Notes: generated by a model from the sequence alone, not told the origin. A DNA stretch of 64,000 nucleotides from JACKHO01 sp041398745 (GCA_041398745.1 JAWKUB010000004.1:833974-897973), one strand, 5' to 3'; positions 43,901-54,162 are shown, counted from the stretch's first letter. Numbers and translations: made by a program.

Positions 43901-45087
43901 CAATACTGTTCGGCTCAGGATTTGCGGGGTGGGTCGCGGGGTGAGGGAGATTGAGGTGTTGGTGGAGTTCTTCCAGGGTGGCCCAGCCACTGAAGTAGTG
44001 GCAGAGCATTTCCCAGGTCCGTTTGGTCGGCTTGCTGCCGGTCCACAGGCTAATCAGCAGAGACGCGATGACGGCGGCATACACCTGCAGCGTCACGCCC
44101 GATTCGCAGTGACTCAGCAGGTGTCGGCAGCCCAGTACGCATTTCAGCCAGCGGAAAAACAGTTCGATTTGCCAGCGATAACGGTACGCAACCGCAATGA
44201 GTTCCGCGGGCAAATCGCGGGCGTTGGTCGCCAGAATCCAAACCTGATCGGGTTCGGTGCCGCGGATTTCGACAATCCGCAACGGTTCTTCCAAGAGCCG
44301 GTTGTGCTCGGTGCCCAGTCGCCGCACCAGCACATCGCGAACGACACCAGCCTGAGAATCTGCGTCTGAGAGCGGCTGTTCTGCCTGGACTTCGAAGGTG
44401 GTGTTCTCCTGCACCCGGATGAGAAACCGCACGTTCTGTGCATCAAACTCGCGAAACATGGCGTTGTTTGCATAGCCCCGATCGGCCACATAGAACCCAC
44501 CCGGCTGGACCATGTTCCGCAATTGTTCGCGTTCTGCACCGTTGCCATGCGTCACCGCCACTTCGAGCGGTGCCTGCTCGAACACGCCAAACGCCACATG
44601 CATTTTGACAGCTCGGTGCTCGGCATCCTGCCAGAGCGCTGAGCCATGCGGGGCAACGCCTTGAGCAGGCTGCCATCGACTGCCGTCAGTCCCGCCAGTG
44701 CGGCCTGTTGGGCGGGAGGCATGGCTGAGGGTGATGTCGGGCCTGGTTTGCCAGTTGTGCAATAATTGGTTCAAGCACGGCCGGATCAAACACGCGTGCC
44801 GCCTCACTGAGCGATCCCAGCGACGTCGGTTTGACGCCACACAGCTTCTGGACTTTTTCGAGCGTGGTGAACTTCTGCAGCCCACGCAAACTGGTGACCG
44901 TCGGATTAAAGAAATATAGCAGCAATAGTGCGATATACTGATCGCAGAACAACTGTCGGGTTGCCCGCCTTGTCACGCTCCGTTCCTGTCCACGCAGCCC
45001 TGCCAACAGGTCGTCAATCAGTCGGAAATACTTCAGCCCCTGCAATTTCGTGGTATTCTCGGCCCCCTTCCGACTCTTCCGTCCCAT
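43901..45087 (-). pseudogene. IS4-family transposase, broken by two frameshifts
   Basis: The N-terminal frame (MGRKSRKGAENTTKLQGLKY) runs from 45087 to about 44712. A missing base near 44708-44712 shifts to a frame reading QQAALAGLTAVDGSLLKALP, with the first catalytic Asp. A second missing base near 44640 leads to ALWQDAEHRAVKMHVAFG and the rest. YVADRGYANN holds the second Asp, and YRYRWQIELFFRWLK is the YREK-type motif with the Glu. The last frame runs through the left inverted repeat and past it to 43728, so the residues beyond 43901 belong to flanking DNA. All catalytic residues survive, but not in one frame. Confidence 0.88.
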
Positions 45088-45173
45088 CGCCTGCCTCCAT
45101 GAGTTTGAAACCTCAGAAGCAGAAGGTATATCCCATCAACAACCTGGCGCAAAAAACGTGCCGAACAGTATTG
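43901..45173. mobile_element. IS4-type insertion sequence, decayed, with 10-bp target duplication
   Basis: The 1273-bp element has 14-bp perfect terminal inverted repeats (CAATACTGTTCGGC at 43901-43914 and its complement at 45160-45173). It is flanked on both sides by GGGAGAGGGT (43891-43900 and 45174-45183), a 10-bp target duplication in the IS4 size range. The ends are intact but the transposase has two frameshifts, so the copy is probably immobile unless complemented. It interrupts a G-rich palindromic repeat. Confidence 0.92.
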
Positions 45174-45240
45174 GGGAGAGGGTCGGGGTGAGGGGGACAC
45201 ACTTTGGACTTACCCACGAAAAGTGGGCGCTGGGTTAAGT

Positions 45241-46097
45241 TTATGCGGCCTGTTCGAAATTCAGCGGGGACTGGTAGTCCAGTGCTGAGTGTCGGCGGAC
45301 GCGGTTATAGAAGACTTCGATGTAATCGAACAGGCTTTGCCGGCTGTTCCCGTGTTTTGTAATGCTCGTGGTGTACGAGTTCTTTCTTCAGGGTAGCGAA
45401 GAACGATTCCATGAGCCATTGTCCCAGCAATTGGCTTTCCTGCTCATCGAGCAGGTGATGCCCTGCCTGGCCAGCAGTTGCTGGTAGTGTTCGCTGGCGT
45501 ACTGCACGCCTCGATCGGAATGGGCCACGAGTCCAGTTCCGGGCAGTTCTCGCTGAACGGCCATCTCCAAAGCATCGACGACGAGCCGGCTGTCGATCTG
45601 CTCGGACATTGACCAGCCCACGATCTTCCGGGAATACAGATCCTCGACAGCGGCCAGATACAGCCAGCCTTCAGCAGTCGGAATATAAGTGATGTCGGCC
45701 ACCCAGGTCTGGTTCTTCATTGACGGTGAAAAGTTCCGGTCCACAATGTTCTCGGCAACGGGATGATGGTGAGCCGAATTGGTGGTTGTGACTTTGAACC
45801 GTTTCACCGTCTTCGCCTGAATCCCCGCAGCCTGCATGCATTTCGCCACGGTTTTGCGGTTGCAGACATGACCTTGGGCAATCAGTTCCTGATGCACTCG
45901 GGGGCTCCGTAAGTGTCATGATGCGGACGCTGATGAATTGTTCTTATCCGCTCAGTTAACTCCTGCCGACGCTGGTCTCGTGCGCTGAGGGGACGCTTTC
46001 GCCAGGCATAGAACCCGCTCCGCGATACCTCCAGCACGGCACTTTGTACGGCGATCGGCCAGACCTCCCGATGCTCCTGGATGAAGGCGTATTTCAT
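45241..46097 (-). pseudogene. IS3-family transposase orfB, broken by several frameshifts
   Basis: The rve integrase-type transposase is readable across four segments. MKYAFIQEHREVWPIAVQSA runs to HHDTYGAPE (frame lost near 45897). MHQELIAQGHVCNRKTVAKC runs through TWVADITYIPTAEGW (first Asp), VAHSDRGVQYAS (second Asp) and KANCWDNG, lost near 45412. MESFFATLKKELVHHEHYKT supplies the catalytic Glu. Finally SLFDYIEVFYNRVRRHSALD runs to FEQAA and a TAA at 45241. At least three indels separate them. Order and content match IS3 orfB. Confidence 0.88.
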
Positions 46098-46417
46098 CGC
46101 GACTCCTTCGCGAAGAACATGGTGGCTTTTTTTAAAATGTCCCGCTCCATTCGCAGCCGCTCGTTCTCGGCCCGCAGACGCATCAGTTCCGCTTCCAGGG
46201 CTGATGGCTGAGCAGGACTGACCGACGTGCCGTGCTTCTCGAAGGACTTCTTCCAGTTCCGCAGCAGGTTCTCATGGACTCCCAACCGACGCGCCACCTC
46301 AGCCAGGCTGAGGCCCTGCTGCGTCACCATCTGCACCGCCTGCTGCTTGAACTCAGCCGTGTGCCGACGACGTGGACTGCCTGGCCCTGCTGCTGATCTG
46401 GACGTCTTTCTTGCTCA
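46094..46417 (-). pseudogene. IS3-family transposase orfA, frameshifted N-terminus
   Basis: Expected orfA text runs from an ATG at 46417 (MSKK), but an extra base near 46402 puts the rest in another frame. That frame reads SRSAAGPGSPRRRHTAEFKQ and then continues as QMVTQQGLSLAEVARRLGVH, the helix-turn-helix, followed by a leucine-zipper-like helix (LEAELMRLRAENERLRMERD). The stop overlaps the orfB start by four bases (ATGA). An A7 run (46127-46133) in this overlap region is the usual IS3 -1 frameshift signal. Confidence 0.82.
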
Positions 46418-46541
46418 TCTTGTTCGCTCCTCTCCAGAGAGTCTACACCCTCCAGCGAGCGCCCACTATTCGTGGGTAAGTCCACTTCATGGAATCTATG
46501 CTCTGGCAACGCTTGCCCCCCTCATCTGGCCTATCGGCCAT

Positions 46542-46598
46542 CTTCTCCCCCCAATCCTTGGGGGGAGAAGAAATGCCACCATCTATCGGACGCACCCC
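46542..46598 (-). repeat. Box-plus-palindrome interspersed repeat, right copy
   Basis: A 13-bp perfect palindrome (arms 46542-46554 and 46558-46570, loop TCC, arm CTTCTCCCCCCAA) lies next to the 23-bp box at 46576-46598. The box is the inverted partner of the one at 43804. The rest of the 298-base spacer 46485-46782 shows no gene; it contains other low-complexity text also typical of planctomycete spacers. Confidence 0.72.
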
Positions 46599-46722
46599 AA
46601 TATGGAGGAACGGAGGGCGCAGAGAGATGTGTGATGCAGTGGCATCACCAGGCAACTCCGTGATCTCTGTGGCTCCGTGGTGATTTCATTGACCATCCCA
46701 CTTCCCGGTATGGCAACGGGCC

Positions 46723-46748
46723 TCGCTCCCAATTGAGGCAGGGAGCGA
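46723..46748 (-). terminator. Hairpin downstream of the secretin-like gene
   Basis: An 8-bp perfect stem (TCGCTCCC at 46723-46730 with GGGAGCGA at 46741-46748) has a 10-base loop and lies 35 bases past the stop of the leftward gene. No U-tract follows; a weak terminator is possible. Confidence 0.4.
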
Positions 46749-46782
46749 AGCGAGGCGTGCGTTGGGTTGGCTTGAGACTGGT

Positions 46783-47457
46783 TTACTCGACGGGAACCGG
46801 AGGCGCGGGGACGGGTTCTTCGGGTAACTGCGCGCATTCGGCAGTCAGCAAAATAACCATGGCGCGGTTTGATTTGCCATCGCTTGTCTGGTAGCTGCCG
46901 ACGACGGCGGTGGCGCCGTTCTTCAGCTGAATGGTGCTCCGCAGGGAAGTCGTGCCCTTTGGTGAAGCTCCGGGCAGGTCTTCGTTTTCAACCGGAGTTC
47001 CTAGTCTTGATTGTTCGAATTCCAGTTCGATGAACAGTTCGTTTCCATGGCGGTGGCCAACGCACTCAAGAACGGTGCCGGTCTCTTCAAACTTGTAGTT
47101 CGTTTGAGTCGCCATGACTGGTCGTTCTCCAGGTCCTCCACCGGGGCTGCCACCTCGACCCGGGACTCGCATTTGCCCAACGGCAACAGGAACTGTTTCG
47201 CCGACCTGTACTAGAATTTTCTGGGCGAGAAATCCTGTCACTCGCAGCGTCGAAACCTGTTCAAGTAGTCCGGCATCCCGGCTCTGATGGATGAGTCGCT
47301 TGGGGTCATGCAGACCGTCTTCCGCTTCGCCAATCTCGAAAGGCTGCTCCGACTTGAGGTGCACGACATTCAAAATGTAAGTAATGGGCTCGTCGGCCTG
47401 GAGAGCCGTCGGCGCGAGGACAGCGAACAGCGAAAGCAATGCGAAGGTCCGAGTCAT
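46783..47457 (-). CDS. Secreted protein resembling a secretin C-terminal domain
   Basis: The start at 47457 (MTRTFALLSLFAVLAPTALQADE) gives a signal peptide; the longer frame to 47742 is not credible. The mature part of about 200 residues has the pattern of the secretin beta domain: NYKFEETGTVLECVGHRHGN, ELFIELEFEQSRLG, TTSLRSTIQLKNGATAVVGS and RAMVILLTAE. Full secretins are much larger outer-membrane pores with N domains; this one is a single small domain preceded by a Gly/Pro-rich linker. Planctomycetes carry many such secretin-like exported proteins of unknown role. It diverges from the DUF1592 gene, with 121 bases between. Confidence 0.68.
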   Translation of the reverse strand: MTRTFALLSLFAVLAPTALQADEPITYILNVVHLKSEQPFEIGEAEDGLHDPKRLIHQSRDAGLLEQVSTLRVTGFLAQKILVQVGETVPVAVGQMRVPGRGGSPGGGPGERPVMATQTNYKFEETGTVLECVGHRHGNELFIELEFEQSRLGTPVENEDLPGASPKGTTSLRSTIQLKNGATAVVGSYQTSDGKSNRAMVILLTAECAQLPEEPVPAPPVPVE

Positions 47458-47578
47458 GAGAAGCTCCTTGAAGTGAATGGCCCGCAGCGCCAGAATAGAC
47501 GATTTGTCGATTTTGGCAAGGTGAAACTGACTATCATCAGAAATTGCCGCTGCTGTTGCTGTCCTGCTATCATGATTC

Positions 47579-49720
47579 GTGATGAATCCCACCATGCCGA
47601 CTCCCCTGCCCTCACGACATCTGTTCCCATTGCCTGCTGCTTTCATAGCGACTGCGGCAGGTTTGATGCTTCTCCTCTCTGGTTCGTTCAGCCTTGCCGC
47701 AGATGCGGAACCGACTTCGGATGACGCGTTCAATGACGTCATTACGCCGCTTTTCCTGGACTATTGCGTGGCCTGCCACGGAATTGAAGACGAAGTTTCC
47801 GGCGATGTGGATTTGGTGACTGTGAAACAGGAAACACTGGTTAAGTCGCCGGAGTTGCTGCGGAAACTTATTGACGTGCTGGTGGACCATGAAATGCCGC
47901 CGGAGGATGAGCCGCAGCCGACCGATGCCCAGCGACTCAAGGTCGTTGTCACTCTCCGCGGCTTGCTGCATCAGTCAGTGAAAAAGGATACGAGCTATGG
48001 ACAGGCTCCCATTCGACGGATGAACCGGTTTCAGTACAACAATGCTGTCACAGACCTGTTCCAGCTCAACTGCATTGTGTTCACGCTCCCCGAACGGATG
48101 ATGCGAGAGCACAAGGGCTACTTCAAACCGGAAACGGGTCGAATGGCGGACGTCGTTCACGTTGGGAATCGCCCGTTGGGGAAATCGCAAATGATTGAAC
48201 CGCGTCTGGCTGGCGTGGCTGCGTTTCCTCAAGATTTGCGGGCGGAGCACGGATTCGACAATCGGGGCGATCATCTTTCCATGTCGCCGCTGCTGATGAA
48301 TTCCTTCCTCGCGCTCGGACAATCCATTACCGACAGCCCCGACTTCGGACCACGCACTGTGGGGATTTGGAAAGAGTTCTTTGAGCCTTCAGCAAAGAAG
48401 AACGTGGATCTGGCAAAGGATATCAGACGGAGGCTCCGGCCATTTCTAACCCGTGCCTTCCGTCGTCCGGTTGATGAGAAGACGCTGGAGCGCTATTCAA
48501 GCTACGTGTTAGGCCAAGTCGAAGGCGGCACCGAGTTCACGACCGCGATGAAGTCAGTCGCGGCAGCGGTCATTGCCTCACCACGGTTTCTGTATTTGTA
48601 TGACACGGCGTCGCCTGACAATCAAGGCACGTCAATCGATGACTACGAACTCGCCTCGCGATTGTCGTTCTTTCTGTGGGGGAGTTTGCCCGATGAAACA
48701 CTGCTCGAACTCGCGCGGCGTGGTGAGTTGAGTCGGCCGGATGTGTTGCGGTCGCAATTTCATCGCATGGTGACGGACCACAAGTTGAAGCGCTTTTGCG
48801 ACAGCTTCCCGGCTCAGTGGCTGCAGTTGGATCGACTGATTTCCTCGGTCCCCAATCCAGAAATGTTTCCTGAGTTTTATTTCTCCAAGTACCGCGACAG
48901 CATGCACATGATGATGGAGCCGCTGCTGGTCTTTGAAACGGTAGTGATTGAGGATCAGCCCCTCACGCAACTTGTCGACTCCAATTTCACCTACCGCTCC
49001 GGACATTTGGAAGACGCTTACGGCGTGTTAAAGTCACACGAACCGAAAGGGCGCGGGGGCGAAGTCGAACAGCTCACGTTTCATCGAGTCCCGGTGACAG
49101 ATCGTCGGGCCGGTGGCGTCATTACGAATGCGGCCGTGATGACCATGACCTCGGGAACGGAGCGAACCAAGCCCATTACGCGCGGTGCGTGGATGGCGAC
49201 GGTCATTTTTAATGATCCTCCTGAACCTCCGCCGACTGATGTCCCACCGCTCGCGGAGAAACCACCGGCTGACGAAGAACAACTCACCCTGCGCGAACGA
49301 CTGGTGCTGCATCGTGAACGGGCTGATTGTCGCGGCTGCCACGAGAAAATTGATCCTCTCGGGTTCGCTCTCGAAAACTACAACGCCGTCGGTGCCTGGC
49401 GCGATGCGTACGAAAACGGACGCGATGTCGACACCTCGGGAACACTGTTTCATGAGCACGAATTCCACAACGTCATCGAGTTCAAAGACGCTGTACTGGC
49501 GGAGAGGGACCGATTCACACGGGCTTTGGCTGGGCATTTGCTCTCTTTTGCCCTCGCTCGCGAATTAGGTGCGAAAGATGAGCTGGCGCTGGACGAAATT
49601 GTGAATGCGACGGCGGCCGATAATTACAAAATGCAAACGTTGCTGCGTCAGGTTGTGCTGAGTGAGCCATTCCGCAGCAAGGATGTTCCCGGCCAGCCTG
49701 TGGCGACGACTAAGCAGTAA
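47579..49720 (+). CDS. DUF1587/DUF1592/DUF1588/DUF1585 c-type cytochrome protein
   Basis: The 713-residue exported protein has a signal peptide to about residue 41 and an N-terminal heme motif CVACH (residues 63-67). It carries the planctomycete domain series in order: DUF1587 (RRMNRFQYNNAVTDLFQL, about 144-205), DUF1595 (about 280-345), DUF1592 (SRLSFFLWGSLPDETLLEL, about 360-485) and DUF1588 (about 505-615). The last contains a second CxxCH site in DCRGCHEKIDPLGFALENY. DUF1585 ends it. It is followed 13 bases later by the DUF1552 gene, the standard two-gene pairing. The function is unproven; oxidative polymer degradation is often proposed. Confidence 0.95.
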   Translation: MMNPTMPTPLPSRHLFPLPAAFIATAAGLMLLLSGSFSLAADAEPTSDDAFNDVITPLFLDYCVACHGIEDEVSGDVDLVTVKQETLVKSPELLRKLIDVLVDHEMPPEDEPQPTDAQRLKVVVTLRGLLHQSVKKDTSYGQAPIRRMNRFQYNNAVTDLFQLNCIVFTLPERMMREHKGYFKPETGRMADVVHVGNRPLGKSQMIEPRLAGVAAFPQDLRAEHGFDNRGDHLSMSPLLMNSFLALGQSITDSPDFGPRTVGIWKEFFEPSAKKNVDLAKDIRRRLRPFLTRAFRRPVDEKTLERYSSYVLGQVEGGTEFTTAMKSVAAAVIASPRFLYLYDTASPDNQGTSIDDYELASRLSFFLWGSLPDETLLELARRGELSRPDVLRSQFHRMVTDHKLKRFCDSFPAQWLQLDRLISSVPNPEMFPEFYFSKYRDSMHMMMEPLLVFETVVIEDQPLTQLVDSNFTYRSGHLEDAYGVLKSHEPKGRGGEVEQLTFHRVPVTDRRAGGVITNAAVMTMTSGTERTKPITRGAWMATVIFNDPPEPPPTDVPPLAEKPPADEEQLTLRERLVLHRERADCRGCHEKIDPLGFALENYNAVGAWRDAYENGRDVDTSGTLFHEHEFHNVIEFKDAVLAERDRFTRALAGHLLSFALARELGAKDELALDEIVNATAADNYKMQTLLRQVVLSEPFRSKDVPGQPVATTKQ

Positions 49721-49733
49721 GGTTGTTTAATCA

Positions 49734-51080
<1,347 letters not shown>

Positions 51081-51133
51081 TGTCGTGGAAATTTCCGCGT
51101 ATGGAGGGGTTGTGCAGCAAGTCACCGTGTTTT

Positions 51134-51238
51134 GGTGGGTTACGTCCGCGAGTTGTCCGCCACGAAAATGACACTCTGATTTTCGGGTTGAGCGACTTGC
51201 ATAACGCACCGACCTCATTGACGCGGACTTCACCCACC
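51134..51238. repeat. MITE-like inverted-repeat element
   Basis: This 105-bp element has 17-bp terminal inverted repeats with two mismatches (51134-51150, GGTGGGTTACGTCCGCG, and 51222-51238). It contains an inner hairpin with arms CGAAAAT and ATTTTCG. It occupies part of the 325-base spacer before smpB. No other gene is seen in that spacer. It encodes nothing; dispersal would need an unlinked transposase. Confidence 0.6.
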
Positions 51239-51405
51239 CTACGAATAATTCGAGTTCGAGATTGCGGAACATCAAAGCGAACCAAGCAGCGGTTGTCGTG
51301 TCGCAGTTGGCAACTTTGTCGGCGGCAGTCTCTACAGCGGGACGCCCAGTCGATACCATGTCCCGCTTTCACCTCACACTCGCGTCCAAATTGATGTGAC
51401 GTTTC

Positions 51406-51897
51406 ATGGCCGCTAAGAAATCAAAACCGTCGAACAAAAAAGACACGCAGAACATGGTGGTCTGCCGGAATCGACGTGCGCGCCACAATTATGAAATCGT
51501 CGATGAAGTCGACTGCGGAATTGTGCTGGTCGGTAGCGAAGTGAAAAGCATTCGAAATGGCCGCATTAGCATTGATGAAGCGTTTGCCCGCATCGAACGC
51601 GGTGAACTGTTCCTCTACAACGTCGACATCTCCGAGTACGCGCAGGCCTCCTACCTCAATCATGACCGGCATCGCGTACGGAAGCTGCTGCTCAAAAAGC
51701 GGGAGTTGGACAAAATTGCCGAGCCTGCTCTTCAGAAAGGGATGACGCTCGTTCCCCTGGAAGTCTTCTTTTCCCGTGGCTTCGTCAAAGTCAAACTCGC
51801 CGTGGCACGAGGTCGCAAAGAGTACGACAAGCGGGAAAAAATTAAGAAGAACCAGGACCAGAAAACTCTGCGAGAGGCCGTTCGCAAACGGGTGTGA
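51406..51897 (+). CDS. smpB: SsrA-binding protein SmpB
   Basis: SmpB binds tmRNA and stalled ribosomes for trans-translation. The 163-residue protein has the RNA-binding beta barrel (RRARHNYEIVDEVDCGIVLV, then GSEVKSIRNGRISIDEAFAR). YNVDISEYAQASYLNHDRHR and KLLLKKRELDKI follow, then the basic C-terminal tail (GRKEYDKREKIKKNQ, AVRKRV), which occupies the mRNA channel. The N-terminus has an extra Lys-rich segment of about 14 residues. No tmRNA gene was recognised beside it. Confidence 0.97.
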   Translation: MAAKKSKPSNKKDTQNMVVCRNRRARHNYEIVDEVDCGIVLVGSEVKSIRNGRISIDEAFARIERGELFLYNVDISEYAQASYLNHDRHRVRKLLLKKRELDKIAEPALQKGMTLVPLEVFFSRGFVKVKLAVARGRKEYDKREKIKKNQDQKTLREAVRKRV

Positions 51898-51911
51898 TGT
51901 GGCCTGGTACC

Positions 51912-52400
51912 CTATCTTCCTCTCAGGTCAGCCTGTTCTATTAGGCGGGCGACACGAACGCGGTTCACGCCTAAATCGGAGCGTCCAATGCGCGAGGCAG
52001 ACCGAACGTTAATGACCTTGTGCTCGCGATCAAGGTGCAGTTCCAAGTCATCGACGAACTGGAAGAGTGGGGTTGTGAATTCGGCGTGTAGATAGTTGTC
52101 AGTTTTCGTCACAACTCCAGCCCGCGCGTCCGACTCAATGGCCGAGACGAGTCGTTGCCATTGTTCGCTGCCGTCACCTTCGAACTTTATTGGATCGATG
52201 CCGTGCTGCGGACTTGAATCGAGAGAACAAACACAGTTTGGCGTGTCGGGACAGGGACGAAGTTTGCCGTCCTTTAATCCGAGGCCCGCAGGTCGTCGGG
52301 AAGGCAAACTGCGCACAACGAGGAACGCAATTGCCAGCCCCCCAACCAGAAAAGCGAAGCCCCACATGCGCCACCTCGCCGATTGGACTTTTGTGATCAT
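51912..52400 (-). CDS. DUF1499 membrane-anchored protein
   Basis: The 162-residue protein has one N-terminal membrane helix (residues 12-30) followed by the DUF1499 domain. The motif CPDTPNCVCS (about 49-58) and the strands VTKTDNYLHAEFTTPLFQFV and DDLELHLDREHKVINVRSAS match the family. Function is unknown; most members are small exported or membrane-anchored proteins. It is preceded on the same strand by a kinase gene, 15 bases away, so the two may be co-transcribed. Confidence 0.88.
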   Translation of the reverse strand: MITKVQSARWRMWGFAFLVGGLAIAFLVVRSLPSRRPAGLGLKDGKLRPCPDTPNCVCSLDSSPQHGIDPIKFEGDGSEQWQRLVSAIESDARAGVVTKTDNYLHAEFTTPLFQFVDDLELHLDREHKVINVRSASRIGRSDLGVNRVRVARLIEQADLRGR

Positions 52401-52415
52401 GGCTATGCACGAAAC

Positions 52416-53882
52416 TTACTGCAGACCCGCTTGTCCCGCGATGTAATCCATCACCATTGGATAAATGAAGTAAATTGCAGCACCAACGGCAGCGATAATG
52501 GCCAGCCAAATGAGCAACCCAACGAATCCAAGGGTGCCGTCAACAAGCTGTTTAAGGTACTGCCACCATTTGCGGCGCTCGTATTGCTTGGCGAGTTTCT
52601 CGTATTCGGCGGCCAGTCCCTGATTGCGCGTATTCGCCGATTGACGAGTCAACATTTTCCGTGCCTCGTCTTCAAAGACGGGAATTTGCACGAGCGGAAG
52701 GAAAGGGCCCTTGGCGTTGACCGCTGCCTGCGTGGTTTCCCCGAATGAGTCGGCTCGAATTCCCTGCAGGATTTTGGCGATTGGCATTTTGCCGACTTTG
52801 ACCTTGCCATCTTTGCCTGCATAACGCACGTAGAATTCACCACCGGTCGCTCCCGAAGACGATGACGTGGACCCCATGGCAGGATCGGTCCCAGGCCGTT
52901 TGTTTGACACGGGAACCGACGGCGATGATTGGCGACTGCCACCGACCATGGTCTGTGCACCCGCTGCCATTGTGGGCGTAGAGGGGCTGCGGCGCGTGGG
53001 GACTCGTTCGGGGTCATTAATGAATGAGAGTACTTCGCTGGCGAGACCGAGAGATTCCAAATCCTTCGCGAAATCGGCACATGTTTGATATCTGTGCTTC
53101 GGGTCATGTGCCATGGCCTTGTCGACCATGAGACTCAGGCGTTCGGGGACTTCCGAGTTAATGCGGTGGGCCGATTTGAAATTCCCCTTCTCCTTGTTGG
53201 TAATGAGTTCCACAAGGGAATCACCGGCGAAGGGAAGTTGTCCTGTCAGGAAGTGGTAGAGCGTGCATCCCAGCGCGTAGATGTCACAACGTCGGTCGAC
53301 GTGCTTCGCGTTGCGCGCCTGCTCTGGCGGCATGTAGTGCGGTGTACCGAGGCCGGTTCCACTTTGCGTCAGGGACATGTCGACATCGTCCACGGCCTTG
53401 GCCAATCCCATGTCCGAAACCTTGACGATACCCTTTTTGGTAACCAGCAGGTTATCGGGCTTGATGTCCCGGTGAATCATGTTCAGTTCGTGGGCATGAT
53501 GCAGAGCATCCGCCGCGACGAGCGTGACGAGAAGTGCATCGGGGACCGAGAGGCGGCCCAGCTCATCGATCCAGTCCTGCATGCTCTTACCGTCCATGAG
53601 CTCCATGGCCACATAATGATGGCCCTTGAACTCACCCACGGCGTAACAGGTGACGACGTTAGGATGCACGATTTTCGCCATCGATCGCGCTTCACGTACG
53701 AAGCGGTCAACGAATCCCGGCTTGGCGGCCATGTCCTTCGACAGCACTTTGACTGCACAGGTGCGGTCGAGACTTATCTGGTGGCCAAGATACACCGTGC
53801 CCATTCCGCCCTGGCCGAGCTTCTTGCGGAGTTCAAAATCCCCGAGCGTTACCGTCTTACCGCCGGAACTCTTTCCCGACAT
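52416..53882 (-). CDS. Serine/threonine protein kinase with C-terminal membrane helix, DMG in place of DFG
   Basis: The 488-residue protein has a PknB-like kinase domain at residues 15-275: GQGGMGTVYLG, Lys45 (CAVKVL), HRDIKPDN with Asp139, VSDMGLAK where DFG is DMG, and GTPHYMPPEQ. A Ser/Pro-rich linker (about 285-345) leads to a GYF-like small domain (GEFYVRYAGKDGKVKVGKMP) and one membrane helix at about 450-473. The C-terminal ten residues would be outside. AGGAG lies ten bases before the ATG, inside the end of the small upstream frame. It resembles the many planctomycete Hanks-type kinases; its substrate is unknown. Confidence 0.92.
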   Translation of the reverse strand: MSGKSSGGKTVTLGDFELRKKLGQGGMGTVYLGHQISLDRTCAVKVLSKDMAAKPGFVDRFVREARSMAKIVHPNVVTCYAVGEFKGHHYVAMELMDGKSMQDWIDELGRLSVPDALLVTLVAADALHHAHELNMIHRDIKPDNLLVTKKGIVKVSDMGLAKAVDDVDMSLTQSGTGLGTPHYMPPEQARNAKHVDRRCDIYALGCTLYHFLTGQLPFAGDSLVELITNKEKGNFKSAHRINSEVPERLSLMVDKAMAHDPKHRYQTCADFAKDLESLGLASEVLSFINDPERVPTRRSPSTPTMAAGAQTMVGGSRQSSPSVPVSNKRPGTDPAMGSTSSSSGATGGEFYVRYAGKDGKVKVGKMPIAKILQGIRADSFGETTQAAVNAKGPFLPLVQIPVFEDEARKMLTRQSANTRNQGLAAEYEKLAKQYERRKWWQYLKQLVDGTLGFVGLLIWLAIIAAVGAAIYFIYPMVMDYIAGQAGLQ

Positions 53883-53886
53883 GCCC

Positions 53887-54162
53887 TTATCTCCTCATGA
53901 TGGACTTCAGGAATGCAGCAACCACAGGTTCCAACTCTTCTGTCGGTACCGGTTCTGCGGAACAGCAGGCCATGAAGTCACTCAAAGCATTCTGTTGTGA
54001 AAAAGTGCGATTGACATTGAACATTATCGACTCCTCCGAAAAGGAGGCCATTCGTCGGAATTCGACGTTTCGAATTATGTCGGATGGCACCTGTTGCAGC
54101 CAAGGCTCAATGACCCATTTCCTTGCCGAAAGGGAAAACTGGTCTGAAGTTACAGGCGGCAA
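53887..54162 (-). CDS. Possible small protein upstream of the kinase
   Basis: A 91-codon frame ends four bases before the kinase ATG and carries the kinase Shine-Dalgarno sequence in its last codons (reading IMRR then stop). The text (EESIMFNVNRTFSQQNALSD, then LEPVVAAFLKSIMRR) is plausible protein, with no signal or membrane helix. I do not recognise it. The opposite strand has an open extension of the threonine synthase frame here, which looks less protein-like. The 359-base spacer 53883-54241 otherwise shows nothing. Confidence 0.35.
   Translation of the reverse strand: MPPVTSDQFSLSARKWVIEPWLQQVPSDIIRNVEFRRMASFSEESIMFNVNRTFSQQNALSDFMACCSAEPVPTEELEPVVAAFLKSIMRR

Larger units (their letters stand above)
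45205..46484. mobile_element. IS3-type insertion sequence, decayed, with CTT target duplication
   Basis: The 1280-bp element has 27-bp terminal inverted repeats (45205-45231 and 46458-46484) with one mismatch, starting TGGACTTACCCACGAA. CTT flanks both ends (45202-45204 and 46485-46487). It lies 32 bases from the IS4 end, in the same original repeat-rich spacer. Both transposase frames contain extra frameshifts, so it is a dead copy with well-preserved ends. Confidence 0.93.

Noticed and set aside
43741..45140. Similar text near 43751-43770 and 45118-45138 as IS4 ends
   Set aside because: The two are in direct, not inverted, orientation and one lies outside the element; the true ends at 43901 and 45173 have perfect inverted repeats and a target duplication.
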